From JAZKBN01 sp040388605 (GTDB taxonomy: Bacteria > Bacteroidota > Bacteroidia > Cytophagales > Flexibacteraceae), in assembly GCA_040388605.1 (NCBI GenBank), contig JAZKBN010000003.1, positions 1 through 64,000 on the forward strand: DNA of 64,000 nt. The letters run 5' to 3'. Under the pieces are notes generated by a model. The model was not told the origin of the DNA and searched no databases. It was given only the letters and a program-made list of their open reading frames with translations. Positions 44,843 through 55,300 of this stretch are shown here, piece by piece. The translations under genes and the position numbers were made by a program. The stretch's first letter is position 1. Each line of letters begins with the position of its first letter.

Positions 44843-47830
44843 ATGAATAAATACCTTACTCCTTTAAGTTTAGCAATACTTTTCACCTTTGCTGTCGGTT
44901 TTAATGCTTTAGGGCAAAACGGCACATTTAAGGTTTCGGGCACAGTAAGCAACGGAACCAGCGGTGAAACTTTACCACAAGCCCCCGTGCAGCTCATACA
45001 CTTGCCCGATTCTGCAAGGCGAATTGCTGTTACTGATCTCGACGGCCTTTTTTCATTCCCAAATACCGAAGGCGGGGAATACCTGTTGAAAGTAATCTAC
45101 ATTGGTTTTAACGATAAAAACCAAAGGCTGAATGTTACCGGAGATATTGACCTTGGGAAAATAGCCATACAGGAAAACACCAAGCTGCTTAAAGAAGTAG
45201 TGGTAAACGGAAGGGTGCAGGCTGTTACCCAAAAGGGCGATACTTCACAATTCAATGCTGCATCTTTCAAAACCAACCCGAATGCATCTTCCGCTGATTT
45301 AGTAACCAAGATGCCCGGCATTGCCGTTGACCCCACTACCGGTAAAATTCAGGCACAGGGTGAGGATGTTAAACAGGTCCTTGTGGATGGTAAACCGTTT
45401 TTCGGCGATGACCCCAATGCAGCACTCAAAAACCTGCCGGCCGAAGTAATTGATAAAATCCAGATTTTTGATCAGGCCAGCGAACAGAGCCGCCTTACAG
45501 GCTTTAATGATGGCAATACCTCTAAAACCATAAACATAATTACTCGCTCTGATAAGAAGCAAGGGGTTTTCGGAAAGGTATATGGAGGTTATGGAACAGA
45601 CAGCCGATATGATGCCGGCGGAAATATAAACTTCTTTAAAAAGAGCCGCAGGATTTCAATACTTGCCCAAAGCAATAACATTAACCAGCAGAATTTCAGC
45701 ACTTCCGATTTGCTCGGCGTAACCTCTTCCAGCGGCGGTCGCGGCGGAGGGGGCGGCGGTAATGGTGGTCGAGGCGGTGGAATGGGCGGCATGGGAGGCG
45801 GTATGGGCGGACCCGGCGGCGGAAATGCGGCAGGCAACTTTCTTGTTGGTCAGCAAAGCGGCATTAGCAGCACAACAGCAGCAGGCCTGAACTATTCAGA
45901 CAGCTGGGACAAAAAAGGCGATATTTCGGCCAGCTATTTCTTTAACCGGGCAGATAACCTGAGCACACAGGGAACACGTCGCCAATATGTATTACCATCA
46001 CAGGAAGGCCAAATTTATGACGAAGATAAAGTAAGCCACAGCTACAACATTAACCACAGGTTTAACCTGAGGCTGAACTACAACATAGATTCAAACAACA
46101 CCATAGTTTTCAGGCCATCGGCAAGCATTCAAACCAATACAGGCACGGCACATGTAAGCGGTTTTACTTATCGTGAAACCGATACATTGAACCGTTCGTT
46201 AAATAACTCAGGCTCTGATATGTTGGGGTATAACCTCAGTAATCAATTGGTTTTAAGGCATAAATTCGCCAAAAGAGGCAGATCTGCTTCTGCCGATTTA
46301 AATGCAGGCTACACACAAAACAGCGGCACAAGCTACCTTGACGCCACCAACCGCTACGCCGCAGATTCAGCATCATTGTTCGGCGATACTACCATACGCA
46401 CACTTCAGAATTCAACAAACAAACGTCCGGGCCAAAGCTACAGCGGTAATTTCAGCTTTACAGAGCAGCTTACGCAAAGCGGGCAGCTCGAAGTTTTTTA
46501 CCAACCAAACCTGCAATTGACAAGTGCAGATAAAAGCACTTACGATAATCCGACGGACGGCGATGCAAAACTGAACACTGCACTTACAAACCGCTTCAAA
46601 ACCGTGTATTTTAAGCAGCAATACGGCGCATCATTCCGAATTCAGAAAGCGGCTTTCCAGTTAATGACCCGCCTGGCTTACCAGGATGCCAACCTGCATA
46701 ATGATCGCCAATACCCGGTTACGGGAACTATAGATCGTAATTTCAGCACTTTAATGCCTTCAGCCATGATGCGTATAGGCCAGGGTGAAGGAAACAGTTT
46801 GCGGGTGTTTTATAATACCAACACAAACTCACCTTCTGTTGATAATTTGCAGGAAGTGATTAACAACAGCAACCCATTGCAGCTTACCCGCGGTAACGCC
46901 GCCCTGAAACAGGACTACACGCATCAAATGTTTATGCGTTATTCTGCAACGGGTAAAGAATCAGGCAGAAGCTTTTTCGCCATGCTGGGCGGTTCTGTTA
47001 CCAAAGATTATATTGGTACAGAAACCCGCATTTTTACTGAAAACACTTATCTAAGCAATACCGACAGTTTCCTTGTAGGTAAAGGCGCGCAGCTCACCAC
47101 CCCGGTTAACATGAACGGCTATTACAGCCTGCGTTCATTTATTAACTATGGCGCCCCTATTCCTGCGCTAAAGCTGAACATAAACACCGGCATTACCGGA
47201 AATTTCAGCCGCACTCCGGGTAAGATTAACGATGGTATGAATTATGCCAACAGCGGAACAATCGGCTTTAACCTGGTAATCAGCAGCAACATAAGTAAGG
47301 AGGTTGATTTCACAGTAAGCTCCAACACCAACCTGAGCGATGTTACCAATACCCTGCAATCAAGCCTGAACAGCCGTTATGTTAACCAAATAACCGGTGC
47401 ACGACTGAACTGGATTATTATTAAGGGCCTCGAATTTGAAACCCGCCTGACGCACACTTTATATTCAGGCCTGAGCGCCGGGTATAATCAAAATTATGCC
47501 TTGCTTAACCTGGCCATAAGTAAGTACCTTGATAAAAATTACCGCAGCCAGATTAAAGTAAGCGTGTTCGATGTGCTGAAACAAAACAACAGCGTATCGC
47601 GTACAATCAGCAATGTTTATATACAGGATCAGCGTAACAATGTGCTTACCCGTTACCTGATGCTTAGCTTCATTTATAACATCCGCTCATTCGGCAGCGG
47701 GCAAAAAAATGAAGCACCCGAAAGAGATAAATCTAACGACGGTCACCCGATGTTTGGCCCCGGTGGCGGCGCTCCCGGCGGAGGACGCCCGGGCGGCGGC
47801 GGCGGGCCGGGTGGTCCCGGAAATTGGTAA
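44843..47830 (+). CDS. TonB-dependent receptor-like outer-membrane protein
   Basis: 995 aa. After a signal peptide (1-24, ending FNALGQ) comes a CarboxypepD_reg-like Ig domain (about 28-115), then a plug-like domain with KQVLVDGKPFFGDDPNAALK and EVIDKIQIFD, and a large beta-barrel. It belongs to the Bacteroidota subgroup with outer-membrane barrel annotation rather than a classic SusC. A Gly-rich insertion (about residues 297-330) falls in an early barrel loop, and the tail is also Gly/Pro-rich and ends GGPGNW. No SusD partner gene follows. Substrate unknown. Confidence 0.85.
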   Translation: MNKYLTPLSLAILFTFAVGFNALGQNGTFKVSGTVSNGTSGETLPQAPVQLIHLPDSARRIAVTDLDGLFSFPNTEGGEYLLKVIYIGFNDKNQRLNVTGDIDLGKIAIQENTKLLKEVVVNGRVQAVTQKGDTSQFNAASFKTNPNASSADLVTKMPGIAVDPTTGKIQAQGEDVKQVLVDGKPFFGDDPNAALKNLPAEVIDKIQIFDQASEQSRLTGFNDGNTSKTINIITRSDKKQGVFGKVYGGYGTDSRYDAGGNINFFKKSRRISILAQSNNINQQNFSTSDLLGVTSSSGGRGGGGGGNGGRGGGMGGMGGGMGGPGGGNAAGNFLVGQQSGISSTTAAGLNYSDSWDKKGDISASYFFNRADNLSTQGTRRQYVLPSQEGQIYDEDKVSHSYNINHRFNLRLNYNIDSNNTIVFRPSASIQTNTGTAHVSGFTYRETDTLNRSLNNSGSDMLGYNLSNQLVLRHKFAKRGRSASADLNAGYTQNSGTSYLDATNRYAADSASLFGDTTIRTLQNSTNKRPGQSYSGNFSFTEQLTQSGQLEVFYQPNLQLTSADKSTYDNPTDGDAKLNTALTNRFKTVYFKQQYGASFRIQKAAFQLMTRLAYQDANLHNDRQYPVTGTIDRNFSTLMPSAMMRIGQGEGNSLRVFYNTNTNSPSVDNLQEVINNSNPLQLTRGNAALKQDYTHQMFMRYSATGKESGRSFFAMLGGSVTKDYIGTETRIFTENTYLSNTDSFLVGKGAQLTTPVNMNGYYSLRSFINYGAPIPALKLNINTGITGNFSRTPGKINDGMNYANSGTIGFNLVISSNISKEVDFTVSSNTNLSDVTNTLQSSLNSRYVNQITGARLNWIIIKGLEFETRLTHTLYSGLSAGYNQNYALLNLAISKYLDKNYRSQIKVSVFDVLKQNNSVSRTISNVYIQDQRNNVLTRYLMLSFIYNIRSFGSGQKNEAPERDKSNDGHPMFGPGGGAPGGGRPGGGGGPGGPGNW

Positions 47831-47867
47831 TTACCAGGACTTTAAGTCAGCAAAATGCTAATACGAC

Positions 47868-47906
47868 AAACGCCCCTGTGATGCATAACATCCGGGGGCG
47901 TTTCTT
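47868..47906 (+). terminator. Terminator of TonB receptor gene
   Basis: A 9-bp GC-rich stem (47868-47876 with 47895-47903) with an internally pairing GATG/CATC loop and short T run lies 38 nt after the stop. Confidence 0.75.
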
Positions 47907-47956
47907 GTAATTAGTGATGGTTGATTTGAACCAAATTCAGGTTAAATCGAAATTAA

Positions 47957-49900
47957 TCAGCGCGTTATTTTGGCCTTAGCTGAACCGGAAGTAATTCTTT
48001 CCCTGAAATAAAGCTTGCGAACTGCTTCCGCAATACCTTTTGGGTCGAAACCGCATTCGGCATGCAGTTCTAATTGTTCGCCGTGCTCAACAATGCGATC
48101 CGGAATTCCGAGTCGGGTTACGCGGGCAGAATACCCGTTGTCGGCCATAAATTCAAGAACAGCGCTTCCTATGCCACCCTGTATGCAGCCGTCTTCAACG
48201 GTTACAACCTTATCGAACTTTGAAAAGACCTCATGCAGCAAGGCCTCATCAAGGGGCTTGGCAAAGCGCATATCGTAATGAGCAGGGTTAACACCGTCTT
48301 TTTCAAGCATTTCGCAGGCTTCAGGAACATAATTGCCTATATGGCCTAAGGTAAGAATTGCGAGTTCTTCACCGTCTTTAACCATGCGACCTTTACCTAC
48401 TTCAATTTCTTCGAAAGGCATTTGCCATACCGGCATAACTCCTTCGCCACGGGGATAGCGAATACTGTATGGTCCGTTATACAACGTAGCGCTGTACATC
48501 AGGTTGCGCAGCTCCTGCTCGTTCATAGGTGCGCTTACAACCATATTTGGTATGCAACGCATATAGGCAATGTCGTATGCACCGTGGTGGGTTGGTCCGT
48601 CGGCACCTGCGAAGCCGGCCCTGTCGAGGCAGAAAATTACGTGCAGGTTTTGAAGAGCAACGTCGTGTATTACCTGGTCGTAAGCACGTTGCATGAAGCT
48701 GCTGTAGATATTGCAGAAAGGTACAAGGCCCCTTGTTGACATACCGGCAGAGAAGGTAACAGCATGTTGCTCTGCAATACCAACATCAAATGCCCGGTCA
48801 GGCATTTCTTTCATCATGATATTGAGCGAGCAACCGGATGGCATTGCAGGAGTAATGCCTACAATACGATCGTCGGCCTTGGCAAGCTCAACTATGCTTT
48901 TCCCGAAAACATCCTGGTATTTAGGAGGCTGCGGGGTTTCGTGGTGCTTCTTATATATGATGCCGGTTATTTTATCGAACTTACCGGGGGCATGCCAACG
49001 AACCTGGTCTGCTTCTGCTGGCGCATAGCCTTTTCCTTTAACGGTAAGCACATGCAGTATTTTCGGGCCGGGAATGGCCTTTAAATCGTTCATTACGTGG
49101 GCAAGGTGCTCCACGTCATGGCCGTCAACCGGGCCGAAATAGCGTAGGTTCAGGCCTTCGAAAAGATTGCTTTGGCTAAGCAGCGAAGCTTTTAATCCGT
49201 TTTCAATTTTCGCCGCAATTTCCTGGGCATTGGGCCCGAAGCGGCTAATTTTACCCAGGAGGTTCCAGACTTCTTTGCGCACTTTATTATAGGTGCGCGA
49301 TGTGGTAATATCCACAAGGTAGTCTTTCAGTGCCCCCACATTAGGGTCTATGGCCATGCAGTTGTCGTTAAGCACAATCAGCAGGTTGCTGTTGCTTACG
49401 CCTGCGTGGTTCATACCTTCAAAAGCAAGACCTGCGGTCATTGAGCCATCGCCTATAACGGCAATGTGCTGCCTGTCTTTTTCGTTCTGCACCGATGAGG
49501 CTACAGCCATGCCCAGCGCTGCCGAAATGGAAGTGCTGCTATGCCCTACCCCAAAGGTATCATATTCACTTTCCTTGCGTTTAGGGAATCCGCTGAGGCC
49601 ACCGTAAATGCGGTTGCTGTGAAATTGATCTCTGCGGCCGGTAAGTATTTTATGCCCGTAGGCCTGGTGGCCCACATCCCAGACCAATTGGTCGTAGGGT
49701 GTATTAAAAGCGTAATGCAGTGCCACAGTAAGCTCTACCGTGCCGAGATTTGCGCCAAAATGTCCGCCGAAAACGGAAACGGAATCAATGATATATTGGC
49801 GGAGTTCATCGGCCAAGGGTCGCAGTTCCGCTAAATCCAGCCTGCGTAAATCTTCAGGCGATTGAATGCGGGACAGCAACTTTCCGGGAGTTATTATCAT
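47957..49900 (-). CDS. dxs: 1-deoxy-D-xylulose-5-phosphate synthase
   Basis: Thiamine-diphosphate enzyme that joins pyruvate and glyceraldehyde 3-phosphate, first step of the MEP isoprenoid pathway. 647 aa, with GGHFGANLGTVELTVALH (45-62), the ThDP/Mg motif GDGSMTAGLAFEGMNHAG (150-167) with NDN (178-180), the GIAEQHAVTFSAGM region and the DRAGFAGADGPTHHG motif. Complete and normal in length. It stands alone, convergent with the TonB receptor gene. Confidence 0.95.
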   Translation of the reverse strand: MIITPGKLLSRIQSPEDLRRLDLAELRPLADELRQYIIDSVSVFGGHFGANLGTVELTVALHYAFNTPYDQLVWDVGHQAYGHKILTGRRDQFHSNRIYGGLSGFPKRKESEYDTFGVGHSSTSISAALGMAVASSVQNEKDRQHIAVIGDGSMTAGLAFEGMNHAGVSNSNLLIVLNDNCMAIDPNVGALKDYLVDITTSRTYNKVRKEVWNLLGKISRFGPNAQEIAAKIENGLKASLLSQSNLFEGLNLRYFGPVDGHDVEHLAHVMNDLKAIPGPKILHVLTVKGKGYAPAEADQVRWHAPGKFDKITGIIYKKHHETPQPPKYQDVFGKSIVELAKADDRIVGITPAMPSGCSLNIMMKEMPDRAFDVGIAEQHAVTFSAGMSTRGLVPFCNIYSSFMQRAYDQVIHDVALQNLHVIFCLDRAGFAGADGPTHHGAYDIAYMRCIPNMVVSAPMNEQELRNLMYSATLYNGPYSIRYPRGEGVMPVWQMPFEEIEVGKGRMVKDGEELAILTLGHIGNYVPEACEMLEKDGVNPAHYDMRFAKPLDEALLHEVFSKFDKVVTVEDGCIQGGIGSAVLEFMADNGYSARVTRLGIPDRIVEHGEQLELHAECGFDPKGIAEAVRKLYFRERITSGSAKAKITR

Positions 49901-50150
49901 AAGGCTATTATTTCCGGGCGCAGGCTCAGTTAAGTAAAACCTGTGATTTTAAGGAAAAACACAGTAAAGTTAAATTAAAACTGCAAACCGAGTTCAAAAA
50001 ATATACCGGCCGGCCTTTTTAACTTTAGTTTAACTAAACACAGGGCAGGAATGTTGAAAAAACATTATCCCTTTTTATAATTCTCAAATGCAACCTGCAG
50101 GGTAAATCATGACTGAAACATTCCGAAACATATAGGCTTCGTAGCTTTAT

Positions 50151-50195
50151 AAAAATCAAAAGCCGTCAGATAATATCCGACGGCTTTTGATTTTT
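50151..50195 (-). terminator. Terminator of PKD/GEVED gene
   Basis: A perfect 17-bp stem (50151-50167 with 50179-50195), GC core with A/T ends, lies 24 nt downstream of the minus-strand stop at 50219. Confidence 0.88.
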
Positions 50196-50218
50196 ATTAG
50201 ACATTATGAACATAATGC

Positions 50219-53200
50219 CTATTCTATAACCAGCTTATGTATTGTAATGCCTGAACCTGTTTGCATACGCAGCAAGTAAAGCCCTTTTGCCAAATTCCCC
50301 AGGTCTATTTCACGATTAATTTGGCTCACTGCTTTTTCGCTTCCAAACCAGACAAGCTGGCCTGTGGGGCTGTAAACCAGTATTTCAGCATCGGAAACAG
50401 TTGGTAAGTTCGCAGATATATGGAACAGGCCTGAACCCGGATTCGGGAAAATGCTTAGGAGGTTCTTTGGTTTAGCTGTCGAAATTCCGGTAACATTAAT
50501 AACAGAATAATCTTCTGCCTGCCCGTACTGCGGAGCTGCACAGGGGTTGGAATTGTTTGGGGAGTAAACAAAGTCATCCTGCACACGCAGCCTTACCGGG
50601 TGGCCTGCCGCAAAGTTTTCAGGTACGGTGAAATTCACAGAAACAATACCGGTTACGTTATTAAGATCTGCAATTTGCTCCACGCCTTCAAAGCTTCCGT
50701 TGCCGTTATAGTCAATCCAGGCTTTAATGTTTTCATGACCTTCAACTTTAACAGTAATTACTGCCTGCTCCCCTGCGCTGAGCTCAGCGCTGCTTTGGCA
50801 TGTAAAATCACGATAGCCTTCTTCGGCAGTGCCGGATGAAACGCTTATGCCACCTAATGTAACATTACGGATACCAATTGGTTCAGGCATCACACTGTTA
50901 GCAGCAACCGGGTAGCATGCAGCCGGTACCGGTCCGTTAAAGCCGGAAACATGAATGTAAGAAGTCCTGACAAGGCTGTCGGCACCGGTTGCATTTAATG
51001 CAATCAGCTTTACGGTGTAAGTACCGGCATTGGTATAGGTATGCTCAGGATTGGTTTCAACAGAGGTTTCCCCGTCGCCGAAACGCCAAAGGTAAGTAGC
51101 AGTCAGGTTGCGGGTTTTGTTTAAAAACCTGATATAGCCGTTACATGATGTACTGTCAAAAGCAATGAAAGCAGCGCCCGGTAAAGTGTTGGCAGCTGCG
51201 CTTACAATAACTGCAAAATCAACAGCGTTGCCGCCTCCAATATCATTACATGGGCCTTCAACTTCACCGTTGGCATTGCTCAACAGCCGTGCGCGCAGGG
51301 CAACGCCGGTTGTTGCGTAAGCAGGAACTGTAATACTGCCGCTGTGTGCTGTTCCTGTATTATTAAATGTAATCACCCGTTCATCGGTTCCGAAAGTGCC
51401 ATTGTTATTCCAATCTATATAACATGCCACTTCTAAAGCGCTGTGGGCGGTTGTGGCTGTTAAGGTATAGGTACTGTTAATTTCTACCCGGGCTTGCTGA
51501 GAACAGGCCTTGTCGGCATAAACCCCTATGGTGGCATTACCTATAAGCCCTGCAAGTGAATACCTGGTTATGCCCGTTAAAATATCGTTTACCATAGCCG
51601 GCCTGCATGAGGTGGGAATTAAGCCCCTGCCGGAAGTAAATATTACGTAATTGAGCCGTGTTAAAGAATCTGCCCCGAATGCATTGCGTACCCTGAGCTT
51701 CACTGAGTAAGTGCCGGGTGAATTGTAGCTGTGCACAGGATTTGTAAGTGTTGAATAAGTTCCGTCGCCGAAATCCCAAAAATATTCAGCAGGAACATTC
51801 CGGCTCGAATCACGGAAAGTTACAACGCCTGTGCAGGATAGGTTGGAAGAAGCATCGAACCTTGCAACCGGGGCGGCTCTTGGTGAAGCAACCATGATTG
51901 CAAAATCTTCGGAATGGCCTACATTAAGCTGAGAGCAAATTATAAAGTCAAAATTATTATCAAGCACCACGTGAACCCTGAGGGGTTCAGTTGAAACAGC
52001 GTAAGCAGGTATAAAGATGTTTTTTGTAAAGTTGCGCGTTGAATAAGAAAATGCTCCGTCGAAAGTGCGTGCAACGGTTTCGCTTTCGGTGAATATTCCG
52101 TCGGCATTCCAGTCTATATACACGCCTATTTGCGCATCTTGGGCAGTTTTAACATTAAGGGAGTAAAAATTACCTGCAGTTACGTTTGCAGAGGCATAGC
52201 AGGTGTGATCAGTATATTGGTATTTGCCGGTATCGCTTGTATAAGCCAAATCGGCCAATGTGAAACCAATCAAATCAGGATTATTAAAGCGCCCTGATAT
52301 ACCATTTGTACATGCGCTTGGGCGCACAGCAGACGGTGGTAATACAGTTACGTAGTTTTGCTGCGTTAGTGAATCTGCACCGCTTTCGTTGGTAACCTTA
52401 AGCTTAACAGTATAAGTGCCGGGCTGAGCATAAGTATGCACCGGGTTTGTTTCGGTACTTGTAAAACCGTCTCCAAAGTTCCAAAACCGGGTTACAGGAA
52501 CATTGGTGCTGTTATCTGTAAAACTTACTGCAGGGTTGCAGGACCTGGTATTATTTACGCTAAACCTTGCCACAGGTCTTACCTGGGTGGTCCTTACAAT
52601 AATCGGGTAATCTTCAACCTCGCCACGGATTGGGCCGCATACAGGTATTGTGCCAAAGAAATCTGTAAACTGGTGCTCAATAACGCGCATGCGAATGGGA
52701 ACATTTCTTACAGCATCTAAGGGAATTGTAACCCTTTGGTCATTTGTGATGCCTGATGTATGCAGTATTTTTTCGTTTGTGGTTGGCCACTCATCCAAAC
52801 TGCCGCTGTTATTCCAGTCAATATAAACGCCTACATAGCTGGTCCCGGGCCCGTTGTTACCCGGCTGAGATCTTATCGACAGGGTATATGTTGAGCCTGC
52901 TATAACTTCAGTACCCCTGCAGGCAAATTCAGTATATCTGTTGACAGCGGAAACTGTTTCATTATTGATACCTGCAAATATTACAGATTGAATACCATCA
53001 ATGCTGCTTTGTGCATTCACGGTTGGCTCACAGGCATTTCGCATAACCTGCGGTGAAGTCACTTTAACTTCAGTAACAAAGGTATCGGCACCTATTGCAT
53101 TGGCTACAACAAGCATGGACAGGTAAGTTCCGGGTAAAGAATATGCATGTGTAACACTTTTTGCACCGTTATTAATAAAAGTTCCGTCTCCAAAAATCCA

Positions 53201-55300
53201 GTTCCGGAACAAGGGCATATTTGTTGAATTATCGTCAAAAGCAACATTTTCACCGGTGCATGCCCTCAGGGTTGATACAGAATAATTAGCTACAGGGGCA
53301 ATGGTTGGCGAGCGCAAAATAATTGCATAGTCTTCGCTTTGACCTAATATGCTGCCGCAAGGCGCGGCAGAGCCGCCTAATTGCTGGTCGCTTACCGCAA
53401 CTACCCGTAAACGAACCGGAACATCGCGGGGGAAATCGGCAGGCAATGTAAAGTTTGTGAAGTTCTGGTTATACCTGGCGCCCCAGGAAAAAATGCGCTC
53501 GGCCAATGAAAATGTACCGTTTGTATCATAATCAATATAAATAGCTCCAAACTCTGTGCTTGTACCGGTCCATACGCCAATTTCAATTTGTTCTTCAGGC
53601 ACTACAGGTATCAGCTGCAGGCAGCTGAAATCCTGGTAACCCACGCTGCCGTTTGCGCTGTTATTTAAAAACTGAGGCAGCGATGGTACCCTGATTCTGA
53701 ACCCCGTAATGCCATAGTTGCAGCACCAGTCAGGGCTTGTTTCAGCATAGCAGCTCGGGGTTACACCGCCTTTATAAAATGCGATGTATCTGTTTTTTGT
53801 AAGTGTGGCACTGCCTATGCTGTTAACGGCTGTAAGACTTACATTGTAAAAACCGGGAGCGGCATAAGTGTGTGTTGTTTCGTAGCCTGTGACATGTGCT
53901 GTTTCACCATCGCCGAAATCCCAAATCAGGCTGTCGACAGGGCTGCTTGCAGTATACGTAAAAGTATGTGCCCCAGTGCAGTAAAAATTTTGGGTATCAG
54001 CGCTAAAGCTGACTTCAGGGAGCTCAGTATTGGGTATTATAGTCAGGCCATAATCCTGCACGAAACCGGTTGCAAGGTTAATACAAGCATTGACAGTTGA
54101 GCCCACAAAATCTGTAACAAAACGAACGCGGAGAGGTGTATTTTCAACAGCGCTTCTCGGTAACTGAACAACTGTGCTGAACCGGCCACGCTGGTTGGGC
54201 ATACTGAATATAATTTCACTGTCGGCGAAAGCGCCGTTATTATCGTAGTCAATCCAAACTTTTATATTTTGCCCGAACTGCTGGTTAACAAAACCCGATA
54301 CATTCATACGTGAGCCTGATGTGGCAGTTGCCTGGTACCTGCAGCTATAATCATTATAACCTGAAGGTGCAGGCGCCCCAATTGTGTTTACCTGCCCAAA
54401 CCGAATATTTCTGAGGGTGTAATTGCAGCATGCTCCTGCAATAACAGGAGTGCATAATGCAGCTATGGGCGCAGCTCCGTTAAAATGCACAATGCCGGTT
54501 TTGGTAATTACAGAGCTTCCGTTGGCATTGGTTGTAGTTAATTTAACTGAATAAGTTCCCCGGGAACTGTATATATGAACAGGGTTAGACTCTGCGGAGG
54601 TTGCCCCGTCGCCGAAATCCCAGGCATAGGTTTGAGGAAAATTCATGCTTAGGTCCGTAAAACGGACAGTACCGGTACAGGTTATGCTGTCAGCTGTTGT
54701 AAAATTGGCGACAGGAGGCAGGGAGTTTGAAGTAATAACTATAGCATAATCCTGGTACTGCCCGAATACAGGTCTTCCGCAGGGCACAGGTACTTCAACA
54801 GAGCTTAAATCTGATGCAAACCTGATTCTCAGCGGAACGCCTATGACAGCACTTTCAGGGAAAACTAAAAAGCCGTTATGCACTTTGGCAGAATTACCTG
54901 AGAAAATAAGCTCGTTGCTCTCGAAGACTGCATTATTATTCAGATCTGCCCAAACGCGTACATTTTCATCTGCTATATCACCGTTGGTGATGCTTAGGGC
55001 ATAACTTATTCCTGCTGTAACATTTATATTCCTGTTAACACAGGTAAAATCTCTATAGCCCGGCATGCTGTCGGTGGTAAATTCAGCGGAATATGTGCCC
55101 AGCCTGATGCCGAATATACCGGTATGAAAATCTGAAGCCGATGGATCTGAAGCGTTGCCGGGTATGCATGCCGCCGGTGGGCATTGCGCCCGGGCATAGG
55201 CGTTAAAGATTATTAAGTGAGATAGCAACAGGAGTAAAACCTTGCATTCCCGTTTAAAAATTGAATTCAACCTGTTGAACGTAAACATTGAAATTTGCAT
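50219..55300 (-). CDS. Surface protein with GEVED/PKD repeats and T9SS tail
   Basis: 1693 aa, with signal peptide (hydrophobic KVLLLLLSHLIIFNAYARAQ). The body alternates GEVED domains (ends such as GEVEDYPIIV, GQSEDYAIIL, GQAEDYSVI) and PKD domains (WDFGDG, WNFGDG, HTYAQPGTYTVKL). I count seven GEVED and six PKD modules. Each GEVED has a V-YIDWNNNG-type acidic loop, probably Ca-binding. The last 75 residues are a type A T9SS sorting domain (FPNPGSGLFHIS ... NLAKGLYLLRM), so it should be exported through the type IX system and processed by PorU. Likely an adhesin-like surface protein; no enzymatic domain was seen. Confidence 0.9.
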   Translation of the reverse strand: MQISMFTFNRLNSIFKRECKVLLLLLSHLIIFNAYARAQCPPAACIPGNASDPSASDFHTGIFGIRLGTYSAEFTTDSMPGYRDFTCVNRNINVTAGISYALSITNGDIADENVRVWADLNNNAVFESNELIFSGNSAKVHNGFLVFPESAVIGVPLRIRFASDLSSVEVPVPCGRPVFGQYQDYAIVITSNSLPPVANFTTADSITCTGTVRFTDLSMNFPQTYAWDFGDGATSAESNPVHIYSSRGTYSVKLTTTNANGSSVITKTGIVHFNGAAPIAALCTPVIAGACCNYTLRNIRFGQVNTIGAPAPSGYNDYSCRYQATATSGSRMNVSGFVNQQFGQNIKVWIDYDNNGAFADSEIIFSMPNQRGRFSTVVQLPRSAVENTPLRVRFVTDFVGSTVNACINLATGFVQDYGLTIIPNTELPEVSFSADTQNFYCTGAHTFTYTASSPVDSLIWDFGDGETAHVTGYETTHTYAAPGFYNVSLTAVNSIGSATLTKNRYIAFYKGGVTPSCYAETSPDWCCNYGITGFRIRVPSLPQFLNNSANGSVGYQDFSCLQLIPVVPEEQIEIGVWTGTSTEFGAIYIDYDTNGTFSLAERIFSWGARYNQNFTNFTLPADFPRDVPVRLRVVAVSDQQLGGSAAPCGSILGQSEDYAIILRSPTIAPVANYSVSTLRACTGENVAFDDNSTNMPLFRNWIFGDGTFINNGAKSVTHAYSLPGTYLSMLVVANAIGADTFVTEVKVTSPQVMRNACEPTVNAQSSIDGIQSVIFAGINNETVSAVNRYTEFACRGTEVIAGSTYTLSIRSQPGNNGPGTSYVGVYIDWNNSGSLDEWPTTNEKILHTSGITNDQRVTIPLDAVRNVPIRMRVIEHQFTDFFGTIPVCGPIRGEVEDYPIIVRTTQVRPVARFSVNNTRSCNPAVSFTDNSTNVPVTRFWNFGDGFTSTETNPVHTYAQPGTYTVKLKVTNESGADSLTQQNYVTVLPPSAVRPSACTNGISGRFNNPDLIGFTLADLAYTSDTGKYQYTDHTCYASANVTAGNFYSLNVKTAQDAQIGVYIDWNADGIFTESETVARTFDGAFSYSTRNFTKNIFIPAYAVSTEPLRVHVVLDNNFDFIICSQLNVGHSEDFAIMVASPRAAPVARFDASSNLSCTGVVTFRDSSRNVPAEYFWDFGDGTYSTLTNPVHSYNSPGTYSVKLRVRNAFGADSLTRLNYVIFTSGRGLIPTSCRPAMVNDILTGITRYSLAGLIGNATIGVYADKACSQQARVEINSTYTLTATTAHSALEVACYIDWNNNGTFGTDERVITFNNTGTAHSGSITVPAYATTGVALRARLLSNANGEVEGPCNDIGGGNAVDFAVIVSAAANTLPGAAFIAFDSTSCNGYIRFLNKTRNLTATYLWRFGDGETSVETNPEHTYTNAGTYTVKLIALNATGADSLVRTSYIHVSGFNGPVPAACYPVAANSVMPEPIGIRNVTLGGISVSSGTAEEGYRDFTCQSSAELSAGEQAVITVKVEGHENIKAWIDYNGNGSFEGVEQIADLNNVTGIVSVNFTVPENFAAGHPVRLRVQDDFVYSPNNSNPCAAPQYGQAEDYSVINVTGISTAKPKNLLSIFPNPGSGLFHISANLPTVSDAEILVYSPTGQLVWFGSEKAVSQINREIDLGNLAKGLYLLRMQTGSGITIHKLVIE

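Noticed and set aside
50219..55300. Tandem DNA repeat or CRISPR-like array
   Set aside because: The repetition is at protein-domain level (GEVED/PKD); the DNA of the modules has diverged and there are no spacer-repeat units.
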